Assembly: GCF_002113375.1 (NCBI RefSeq)
Contig: NZ_NEHO01000026.1
Coordinates: 1 to 59,678 of the forward strand
Source of the DNA: Pseudomonas sp. R37(2017)
GTDB lineage: Bacteria; Pseudomonadota; Gammaproteobacteria; Pseudomonadales; Pseudomonadaceae
Direction of reading: 5' to 3'
Length of the DNA stretch: 59,678 bases
The notes below the pieces were generated by a model. It was given only the letters and a program-made list of their open reading frames with translations. It searched no databases and had not been told where the DNA came from. Both the position numbers and the translations under genes were made by a program. Of the stretch, positions 52,572 through 59,678 are shown piece after piece (position 1 is the first letter of the stretch; every line of letters begins with the position of its first letter).

Positions 52572-53930
52572 CTACTTCATTTCAGGCAGCCGCGCTTCGT
52601 TTTTCACTTCTGTCTGGGCGATGGCATCGGCGGGCAGTACGACCCGTTGCTTGCTCAGCAACTGGCCCATGTTCGCCAGTACACGGTACATCGAAAACTC
52701 TTCGGTGTAGCGCACCTCGGTGTAGCGACGGTTGGCGTTGTAGAGTTCGTTTTCACTGTCGAGCAAGTCAAGAAGGGTCCGTTGGCCGAGGCCGAACTGA
52801 TCCTGATAGGCGATGCGCACGCGTTTGCTGGTCTCGGCGTATTCACGGGCGGTCGGGGTTTGTTTCTTGGCATTGACCATGGCGTTCCAGGCCAGGTGGA
52901 TGTTTTCGTTCAACTGGCGCAGGGCGTTGTTACGAATGTCCATGGCCTGGTTGATCTTGTGCGCGTCGGAGGCCAGGCGCGCCTTGTCGCTGCCGCCACG
53001 GAACAGGTTGTAGTTCATCACCACGCCGACCCGCCATTCGTTGTCGTGGCCTTCGTCACCCTGCACGTTGTTGTTCGCACCCACGGCGGCCTCGGCGTCG
53101 AGGCGAGGGTAGAACGGCGACTTGGCGACTTCGTACTGGCTTTCGGCCGATTGCACGTCGGCCTGGGCGGATTTCAGGTAAGGGTTGTTTTCCACCATGC
53201 TTTGCTGGGCTTCGGGCAGAGAGGCAGGGACTTCGCCGCGAATTGACGGTGGGGTCTCGAGTTCATCGGGCATGCGCCCGACAACGGCGTAGAAGTTCGA
53301 CTCGGCATCCGCCAGATCGACTTCGGCGGTGTCGAGGTTGTTTTCCGCCAGTGCCCGACGAGCGGTGGACTGGTCGGCATCGGCGTTGCTGCCTACACCG
53401 CGCTGGGTGCGCAGGCCGATCTGGTCGTTGACCCGCAAGTGCGCTTGCAGGTTGTTCTTGGCCAGTGTCACCAGTTCGCGACGCTTGAGCACTTCGAGGT
53501 AAACCTCGGTGGTGCGCAGGGCCAGATCCTGGGCCGTGCCCTGAGCGTAATAGGCACGCGAGTTGACCACGCCTTTGGTGCGATTGACTTCATTGGCGGT
53601 GTTGAACCCGTCAAAGAGCATTTGCCGAAGGCGCAATTCCGACTGGGTGTAGTTGAGGGTTTCGGTGTGGTGATTACCGAATGCCCGGGTATTGGTGTTA
53701 TCGCTGTAGCCGCGCCCGTAGGCGGCGTTCAGATCGACCGATGGATAAAAGCCCCCTTTGGCGACCTTCACGTCTTCATCCGCCGACAGCCGGCTGTCCA
53801 CCCGTGATGCCAGCTCCGGGTGGGTCGCGATGGTGCTCTGGATCGCTTCGGTCAGTGTCATGGCCTGAGCCTGGGACGAGCAGGCCATGGCCAAAAGAAC
53901 CGCGCTGCAGAGGGGCGTTAATAGGCGCAT
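52572..53930 (-). CDS. TolC-family outer-membrane channel, LapE/MapE-like
   Basis: The protein has 452 residues. The signal peptide (MRLLTPLCSAVLLAMACSS...AQA) precedes two TolC repeats with long helical parts, e.g. TLTEAIQSTIATHPELASR near the start and TLLDLLDSENELYNANRRY near 370. It forms the outer-membrane exit of the type I system and, in the Lap model, holds the adhesin's N-terminal plug. GGGAG before the ATG at 53930 decides this start over 53936. It is the first gene of the secretion operon (channel, ABC, adaptor). Confidence 0.9.
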   Translation of the reverse strand: MRLLTPLCSAVLLAMACSSQAQAMTLTEAIQSTIATHPELASRVDSRLSADEDVKVAKGGFYPSVDLNAAYGRGYSDNTNTRAFGNHHTETLNYTQSELRLRQMLFDGFNTANEVNRTKGVVNSRAYYAQGTAQDLALRTTEVYLEVLKRRELVTLAKNNLQAHLRVNDQIGLRTQRGVGSNADADQSTARRALAENNLDTAEVDLADAESNFYAVVGRMPDELETPPSIRGEVPASLPEAQQSMVENNPYLKSAQADVQSAESQYEVAKSPFYPRLDAEAAVGANNNVQGDEGHDNEWRVGVVMNYNLFRGGSDKARLASDAHKINQAMDIRNNALRQLNENIHLAWNAMVNAKKQTPTAREYAETSKRVRIAYQDQFGLGQRTLLDLLDSENELYNANRRYTEVRYTEEFSMYRVLANMGQLLSKQRVVLPADAIAQTEVKNEARLPEMK

Positions 53931-53936
53931 GTACAT

Positions 53937-54517
53937 CTCCCTGATTCCTGATGGTGCTTAGCCGTCGCCAATTATTTGACGGCATTTATAGGTAAAGTTG
54001 TTTCACATACTTAACAAAAGAGCTAAGAACATTCTGAAGCGTAGCTAAGAAATTTTTTTCATAACGGCTATGTCAAAAAAAACTTATGCGCTCTGCGAAA
54101 TCCAGCACATTGTTCAATTCGAAAACCCTTGTTTTATGAGCTCTAGGGCGCTCTCCGGGGTTTGAGGAAAGTTCCAATCCACTTATCGACATAGAGCGGA
54201 GAAGTGCTGGAGGGGAGGGACGCGAATGACCTGAAAGGTGACGGTTTTCTGTCACTCGAGTGGTTCAGGATCGTTACGCATCGCTCACTGGCACGCTGTT
54301 GCGAACAGGGATCCAATGCCATTGATTGCAGAGGATTTTTCCCGAAATCGTAAACAGCGCCGTGAGCAACTGGCTGGGCGAGATCGTTGCCGGGACCACG
54401 GCTTACTCAAGTAAATCGGTACCCGGAACACGATTCGCCAGACAACCCGCTTGAGCCACGAGCGCGTTCTTCGCACAGACAAGGTGCCGACAATGGTTGG
54501 CAGCGGAGGAAGTGCAC
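53937..54517. other. Divergent control region of the adhesin and its secretion operon
   Basis: The 581 bases carry no convincing gene. The left part (53980-54130) is AT-rich, with a direct repeat of AGCTAAGAA at 54021 and 54042 (approximate) and a long A-run; the right part is GC-rich. It must contain promoters of both operons. I place no promoter with confidence beyond the possible FleQ box. Confidence 0.45.
53967..53980. promoter_or_regulatory. Possible FleQ-type box upstream of the secretion operon
   Basis: GCCAATTATTTGAC (reverse: GTCAAATAATTGGC) matches 11 of 14 positions of the FleQ consensus GTCAATAAATTGAC as I recall it. It is 36 bases upstream of the TolC-type gene start. FleQ controls lap-type adhesin genes in response to c-di-GMP in other pseudomonads. 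Confidence 0.4.
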
Positions 54518-57500
54518 ATGGCTACGCTCATCGGAATCGTCAGTAAGGTCATCGGCCAGGTGTTCGCGGTTGCAAGCGACGGCACCCGGCGCGTGCTGGT
54601 CGAGGGGGACAAGCTGTTCGCCGGCGACCAACTGAGCACCGGCGCCGAAGGCGCGGTCGCGGTGCATCTGCAAAATGGCCAGGAGTTGACCCTCGGGCGC
54701 GGCAGCAGCATGCAGATGACTCCGCAGTTGCTCGCCAATCAGATTCCCCATGTGAGCTCGTCCGAGGCGGTGACGCCAAGCGAAGCGCAGCTGACGGATG
54801 TCGAAAAGCTGCAGAAAGCCATCGCGGCGGGCGACGACCCGACCCAAACCGCTGAAGCCACCGCTGCAGGACCTTCCACGACAACCGGTGTACCGGGTGG
54901 AGTCCAGGGCAGTGGCCATAGTTTCGTCATGCTGGAAGAAGTAGGTGGGCGAGTCGATCCCACCATCGGCTTCCCTACTGCGGGTTTCAACGGCATTCCC
55001 GAGCTTCCCGAAGAACGGCTGGACGCTACCCCGAACAACAACGTTGTAGTGGCCGATACCCCTGTGGTGCCGCCAGTGACGCCGGAGGTGCCGAACAATC
55101 CCGTCACCTTTGTCGGCCTGTCGGAGCATAACGGCGAGCGGACCGTCAATGAAGCCAACCTGGCCGACGGTTCGGCGCGCAACGAAGTCTCGCTGACACG
55201 AAGCGGTACCTTCACCATCAATGCGCCCGACGGGCTCACCAGCCTCAGCATTGGCGGAATCAACGTGATCAGCGGCGGTGTGGCGGCAGGTTTTGCGCAG
55301 TCGATTACTACCCCTCTGGGCAGTACCTTGACCTTCACCGATTACAACCCGGTCACGGGCGTGGTCAGTTACAGCTATACCCTCAACCGTTCCGAAACCC
55401 ACGCAAGCGGCGAGGGGGCCAATAGTCTCGCCGAACCCTTCACTGTGGTGGCCGTCGACAGAAATGGCGACAGCGCTACCGGTACGCTGGATATCAGCAT
55501 CATCGACGACGTGCCGCAAGCAATCGATGACAACAATGGCACCGCCTCGGAAACCCGACTGACCCTTAACGGCAACGTGCTGAGCAATGACGTGCAGGGC
55601 GCCGACCGCGTGACCATCGGTGAAGGCACTGGTCCGATCACCCCCGGCACCTTCACCGGCACCTACGGCACCCTGGTACTCAATGCCAACGGCACCTACA
55701 CCTACACCCTCAACACTAGCGATGCCGATTTCAAAGCCCTGCACGGCGGTGGCAATGGCACGGAAACCTTCACCTATACGCTGACGGACGCCGACGGCGA
55801 CACCAGCACGGCCAACCTGGTGCTGCAGATCCACAACAACGATGACTCGATCACGGTGGGCGGTTTGAACGTCACCGGTGGCGAACTCACCGTCTTCGAG
55901 AAAAACCTCGGCGACGGCAGCGCACCGGATGCCACGGCGCTGACCCAGAACGGCACCTTCACCATCACCGCGCTGGACGGCGTGACGACCCTGACCGTGG
56001 GTGGCATCGCCGTGGTCACCGCTGGCGTGGCCGCCGGCTTCCCGCAGTCGATCACCACCCCGCTGGGCAGCACCCTGACCATCACCGGCTTCAACGCCGC
56101 GACGGGCGTGGTGAGCTACAGCTACACCCTCAACGACAACGAAGCGCACCCGACGGGCAACAACGCCAACACCTTGCCTGAGCAGTTCGCCGTGACCGTG
56201 GTCGATGACAACGGCAGCACCGCCACGGGTTCACTGGACGTGAACATCGTCGACGACGTGCCGCAAGCAATCGATGACAGCAATGGCACTGCCTCGGAAA
56301 CCCAACTGACCCTCAACGGCAACGTGCTGAGCAACGACGTGCAGGGCGCCGACCGCGTAACCATCGGTGAAGGCACTGGCCCGATCACCCCCGGCACCTT
56401 CACCGGCACCTACGGCACCCTGGTACTGAATGCCAACGGCACCTACACCTACACCCTCAACACCAGCGATGCCGATTTCAAAGCCCTGCACGGCGGTGGC
56501 AATGGCACGGAAACCTTCACCTATACGCTGACGGACGCCGACGGCGACAGCCGCACGGCCAACCTGGTGCTGCAGATCCACAACAACGATGACCCGATCA
56601 CGGTGGGCGGTTTGAACGTCACCGGCGGTGAACTCACCGTCTTCGAGAAAAACCTCGGCGACGGCAGCGCACCGGATGCCACAGCCCTGACCCAGAACGG
56701 CACCTTCACCGTCACCGCATTGGACGGCGTCACCAGCCTGACCGTGGGTGGCATCGCCGTGGTCACCGCTGGCGTGGCCGCCGGCTTCCCGCAGTCGATC
56801 ACCACCCCGCTGGGCAGCACCCTGACCATCACCGGCTTCAACGCCGCGACCGGCGTGGTGAGCTACAGCTACACCCTCAACGACAACGAAGCGCACCCGA
56901 CGGGCAACAACGCCAACAGCCTGCCAGAGCAGTTCGCCGTGACCGTGGTCGATGACAACGGCAGCACCGCCACCGGCTCGCTGGACGTGAACATCGTCGA
57001 CGACGTGCCGCAAGCAATCGATGACAGCAATGGCACCGCCTCGGAAACCCAACTGATCCTCAACGGCAACGTGCTGAGCAACGATGTGCAAGGCGCCGAC
57101 CGCGTAACCATCGGTGAAGGCACTGGCCCGATCACCCCCGGCACCTTCACCGGCACCTACGGCACCCTGGTGCTGAATGCCAACGGCACCTACACCTACA
57201 CCCTCAACACCAGCGATGCCGATTTCAAAGCCCTGCACGGCGGTGGCAATGGCACCGAATCCTTCACCTACACCATCACCGACTCGGATGGCGACAGCCG
57301 CACGGCCAACCTGGTGCTGCAGATCCACAACAACGATGACCCGATCACGGTGGGCGGTTTGAACGTCACCGGTGGCGAACTCACCGTCTTCGAGAAAAAC
57401 CTCGGCGACGGCAGCGCACCGGATGCCACGGCCCTGACCCAGAACGGCACCTTCACCATCACCGCGCTGGACGGCGTGACGACCCTGACCGTGGGTGGCA

Positions 57501-59678
57501 TCGCCGTGGTCACCGCTGGCGTGGCCGCCGGCTTCCCGCAGTCGATCACCACCCCGCTGGGCAGCACCCTGACCATCACCGGCTTCAACGCCGCGACGGG
57601 CGTGGTGAGCTACAGCTACACCCTCAACGACAACGAAGCGCACCCGACGGGCAACAACGCCAACACCTTGCCTGAGCAGTTCGCCGTGACCGTGGTCGAT
57701 GACAACGGCAGCACCGCCACCGGCAGCCTCGACGTGAACATCGTCGACGACGTGCCGCAAGCAATCGATGACAGCAATGGCACCGCCTCGGAAACCCAAC
57801 TGATCCTCAACGGCAACGTGCTGAGCAACGATGTGCAAGGCGCCGACCGCGTGACCATTGGCGAAGGCACTGGCCCGATCACCCCCGGCACCTTCACCGG
57901 TACCTACGGCACCCTGGTGCTGAATGCCAACGGCACCTACGTCTACACGCTGAACACCAGCGATGCCGACTTCAAAGCCCTGCACGGCGGTGGCAATGGC
58001 ACCGAATCCTTCACCTACACCATCACCGACTCGGATGGCGACAGCCGCACCGCCAACCTGGTGCTGCAGATCCACAACAACGATGACCCGATCACGGTGG
58101 GCGGTTTGAACGTCACCGGCGGTGAACTCACCGTCTTCGAGAAAAACCTCGGCGACGGCAGCGCACCGGATGCCACGGCCCTGACCCAGAACGGCACCTT
58201 CACCATCACCGCGCTGGACGGCGTGACGACCCTGACCGTGGGTGGCATTGCCGTGGTCACCGCTGGCGTGGCGGCGGGCTTCCCGCAGTCGATCACCACG
58301 CCGCTGGGCAGCACCCTGACCATCACCGGTTTCAACGCCGCGACCGGCGTGGTGAGCTACAGCTACACCCTCAACGACAACGAAGCGCACCCGACGGGCA
58401 ACAACGCCAACAGCCTGCCAGAGCAGTTCGCCGTGACCGTGGTCGATGACAACGGCAGCACCGCCACCGGCAGCCTCGACGTGAACATCGTCGACGACGT
58501 GCCGCAAGCAATCGATGACAGCAATGGCACTGCCTCGGAAACCCAACTGACCCTCAACGGCAACGTGCTGAGCAACGACGTGCAAGGTGCCGACCGCGTG
58601 ACCATCGGTGAAGGCACCGGTCCGATCACCCCCGGCACCTTCACCGGTACCTACGGCACCCTGGTACTGAATGCCAACGGCACCTACGTCTACACGCTGA
58701 ACACCAGCGATGCCGATTTCAAAGCCCTGCACGGCGGTGGCAATGGCACGGAAACCTTCACCTATACGCTGACGGACGCCGACGGCGACAGCCGCACGGC
58801 CAACCTGGTGCTGCAGATCCACAACAACGATGACCCGATCACGGTGGGCGGTTTGAACGTCACCGGTGGCGAACTCACCGTCCTCGAGAAAAACCTCAGC
58901 GACGGCAGCGCACCGGATGCCACGGCCCTGACCCAGAACGGCACCTTCACCGTCACTGCCCTCGATGGTGTCACCAGCCTGACCGTGGGCGGTATCGCCG
59001 TGGTCACCGCTGGCGTGGCGGCGGGCTTCCCGCAGTCGATCACCACGCCGCTGGGCAGCACCCTGACCATCACCGGCTTCAACGCCGCGACCGGCGTGGT
59101 GAGCTACAGCTACACCCTCAACGACAACGAAGCGCACCCGACTGGGAACAACGCCAACACCCTGCCTGAACAGTTCGCCGTGACCGTGGTCGATGACAAC
59201 GGCAGCACCGCCACCGGCTCGCTGGACGTGAACATCGTCGACGACGTGCCGCAAGCAATCGATGACAGCAATGGCATCGCCTCGGAAACCCAACTGATCC
59301 TCAACGGCAACGTGCTGAGCAACGACGTGCAGGGCGCCGACCGCGTGACCATCGGTGAAGGCACTGGTCCGATCACCCCGGGCACCTTCACCGGCACCTA
59401 CGGCACCCTGGTGCTGAACGCCAACGGCACCTACGTCTACACGCTGAACACCAGCGATGCCGACTTCAAGGCGTTGCACGGCGGTGGCAATGGCACCGAA
59501 ACCTTCACCTACACCATCACCGATTCGGACGGTGACAGCAGCACCGCCTACCTGGAACTGCAGGTCCACAACAACGACGATCCGGTGGTCCTCACCGGCC
59601 TCAACGTGTATGGCGGCGAGCTGACGGTCTACGAAAAAAACCTCAGCGACGGCAGCAATCCCAACGCACCGGCCCTGA
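54518..59678 (+). CDS. Giant type I-secreted biofilm adhesin, MapA/LapA type (cut by window end)
   Basis: The frame runs 1720 codons from the ATG at 54518 (GCGGAGGAAG upstream) to the edge without a stop. The N-terminal retention module (MATLIGIVSKVIGQVFAVAS) has the pattern of LapA-family proteins, and T115-A-A-G118 in EATAAGPS matches the LapG protease site, cut between the two alanines. From residue about 195 come six 249-residue repeats (first diverged, five nearly identical), each with a T1SS-143-like half and a VCBS-like half (GTYGTLVLNANGTYTYTLN). The RTX and export signal should lie beyond the window. lapD/lapG are absent here, so MapA is the better match. Confidence 0.9.
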   Translation, partial: MATLIGIVSKVIGQVFAVASDGTRRVLVEGDKLFAGDQLSTGAEGAVAVHLQNGQELTLGRGSSMQMTPQLLANQIPHVSSSEAVTPSEAQLTDVEKLQKAIAAGDDPTQTAEATAAGPSTTTGVPGGVQGSGHSFVMLEEVGGRVDPTIGFPTAGFNGIPELPEERLDATPNNNVVVADTPVVPPVTPEVPNNPVTFVGLSEHNGERTVNEANLADGSARNEVSLTRSGTFTINAPDGLTSLSIGGINVISGGVAAGFAQSITTPLGSTLTFTDYNPVTGVVSYSYTLNRSETHASGEGANSLAEPFTVVAVDRNGDSATGTLDISIIDDVPQAIDDNNGTASETRLTLNGNVLSNDVQGADRVTIGEGTGPITPGTFTGTYGTLVLNANGTYTYTLNTSDADFKALHGGGNGTETFTYTLTDADGDTSTANLVLQIHNNDDSITVGGLNVTGGELTVFEKNLGDGSAPDATALTQNGTFTITALDGVTTLTVGGIAVVTAGVAAGFPQSITTPLGSTLTITGFNAATGVVSYSYTLNDNEAHPTGNNANTLPEQFAVTVVDDNGSTATGSLDVNIVDDVPQAIDDSNGTASETQLTLNGNVLSNDVQGADRVTIGEGTGPITPGTFTGTYGTLVLNANGTYTYTLNTSDADFKALHGGGNGTETFTYTLTDADGDSRTANLVLQIHNNDDPITVGGLNVTGGELTVFEKNLGDGSAPDATALTQNGTFTVTALDGVTSLTVGGIAVVTAGVAAGFPQSITTPLGSTLTITGFNAATGVVSYSYTLNDNEAHPTGNNANSLPEQFAVTVVDDNGSTATGSLDVNIVDDVPQAIDDSNGTASETQLILNGNVLSNDVQGADRVTIGEGTGPITPGTFTGTYGTLVLNANGTYTYTLNTSDADFKALHGGGNGTESFTYTITDSDGDSRTANLVLQIHNNDDPITVGGLNVTGGELTVFEKNLGDGSAPDATALTQNGTFTITALDGVTTLTVGGIAVVTAGVAAGFPQSITTPLGSTLTITGFNAATGVVSYSYTLNDNEAHPTGNNANTLPEQFAVTVVDDNGSTATGSLDVNIVDDVPQAIDDSNGTASETQLILNGNVLSNDVQGADRVTIGEGTGPITPGTFTGTYGTLVLNANGTYVYTLNTSDADFKALHGGGNGTESFTYTITDSDGDSRTANLVLQIHNNDDPITVGGLNVTGGELTVFEKNLGDGSAPDATALTQNGTFTITALDGVTTLTVGGIAVVTAGVAAGFPQSITTPLGSTLTITGFNAATGVVSYSYTLNDNEAHPTGNNANSLPEQFAVTVVDDNGSTATGSLDVNIVDDVPQAIDDSNGTASETQLTLNGNVLSNDVQGADRVTIGEGTGPITPGTFTGTYGTLVLNANGTYVYTLNTSDADFKALHGGGNGTETFTYTLTDADGDSRTANLVLQIHNNDDPITVGGLNVTGGELTVLEKNLSDGSAPDATALTQNGTFTVTALDGVTSLTVGGIAVVTAGVAAGFPQSITTPLGSTLTITGFNAATGVVSYSYTLNDNEAHPTGNNANTLPEQFAVTVVDDNGSTATGSLDVNIVDDVPQAIDDSNGIASETQLILNGNVLSNDVQGADRVTIGEGTGPITPGTFTGTYGTLVLNANGTYVYTLNTSDADFKALHGGGNGTETFTYTITDSDGDSSTAYLELQVHNNDDPVVLTGLNVYGGELTVYEKNLSDGSNPNAPAL
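54860..54871 (+). other. TAAG protease site (LapG-type) in the adhesin
   Basis: Codons ACC GCT GCA GGA encode Thr-Ala-Ala-Gly in EATAAGPS, residues 115-118. In LapA and MapA the periplasmic protease LapG cuts between the two alanines, releasing the adhesin when c-di-GMP falls. Known from the family; here the motif and position are seen, the cleavage is inferred. Confidence 0.8.
55102..59678 (+). repeat. 747-bp tandem coding repeats of the adhesin
   Basis: The same segment (TCACGGTGGGCGGTTTGAACG) begins at about 55852, 56599, 57346, 58093 and 58840, a period of 747 bases (249 codons). A diverged copy precedes them (55102-55848) and another diverged copy begins at 59584 (GVVLTGLNVYGGE type), so at least seven copies start in the window. 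The middle five are nearly identical in DNA, differing at a few variable codons. Confidence 0.95.

Noticed and set aside
54289..54302. Sigma-54-like promoter TGGCACGCTGTTGC in the adhesin upstream region
   Set aside because: The spacing between GG and GC is 9 bases where sigma-54 needs 10. One base off is usually inactive, so I do not list it as a promoter.
56231..59569. Open antisense frame of 1112 residues across the adhesin repeats
   Set aside because: It is a by-product of five repeats in GC-rich DNA, with the same 249-residue period as the sense strand. Its sequence is low-complexity (GDGVGEG, AVAHHAGRG), and the sense frame has a clear fold and ribosome site.

Overview
The window looks like chromosome of a fluorescent pseudomonad (P. 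fluorescens group). The evidence is a high-GC coding style, many GTAGGAGCGAGC / GTGGGAGCGAGC-type REP hairpins in the intergenic spaces, and typical Pseudomonas genes: a stand-alone aceK, hrpA, a guanidinobutyrase locus in the P. aeruginosa PA1414-PA1422 order, and a Lap/Map-type giant adhesin with its type I secretion genes. I see no tRNA, rRNA, CRISPR array or prophage.

Layout. 1-142: end of an IS3-family element (transposase OrfA start, leftward), which stops inside a REP palindrome. 143-415: tandem REP-containing repeat, period 119 bp. 657-3947: three-gene (+) operon of an MFS transporter, a COG3618 amidohydrolase (lactonase type) and a divergent PdxA-family dehydrogenase. 4288-9526: (+) operon of an MFS transporter, an enolase-superfamily sugar-acid dehydratase with the L-lyxonate dehydratase KxR motif, an FAH/AraD1 dehydratase and 2-ketoglutarate semialdehyde dehydrogenase; together they would take a C5 aldonate to 2-ketoglutarate. 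9665-16450: DMT exporter, AceK, HrpA. 16777-25525: KAS III-like synthase, porin, FemAB-like acyltransferase, ABC exporter, then a compact (-) LysR / hydrolase / cyclophilin operon and a small secreted protein. 25780-33309: azoreductase, DMT exporter, AT-richer S41-type protein, mechanosensitive channel, DEAD-box helicase, small secreted protein, AT-richer methyltransferase. 33515-41333: DUF899 protein, lipoprotein, porin-like protein, S1-domain protein, DMT and MFS exporters, LysR regulator, 42-residue protein.

41420-48892 is the guanidinobutyrate region: an acyl-carrier-like protein without the phosphopantetheine serine, an MBL hydrolase, the (-) operon gbuA / SnoaL-like protein / NCS1 permease / sodium symporter, and divergent gbuR followed by a DTW-domain tRNA-modifying enzyme. 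A strong palindrome between gbuA and gbuR is a candidate GbuR operator.

49031-59678 is a biofilm adhesion system: HlyD-type adaptor, ABC permease with a degenerate C39 domain and TolC-type outer membrane protein on (-), divergent from a giant adhesin on (+). The adhesin has an N-terminal retention module with a TAAG site (LapG-type cleavage), followed by nearly identical 747-bp repeats, and runs off the window. lapD and lapG are not beside it, so it resembles the second adhesin system (MapA type) rather than the canonical lap cluster.

The least described parts are the amidohydrolase / PdxA-like operon, whose PdxA has lost expected phosphate-binding residues and has no kinase partner, and the mosaic adhesin repeats.
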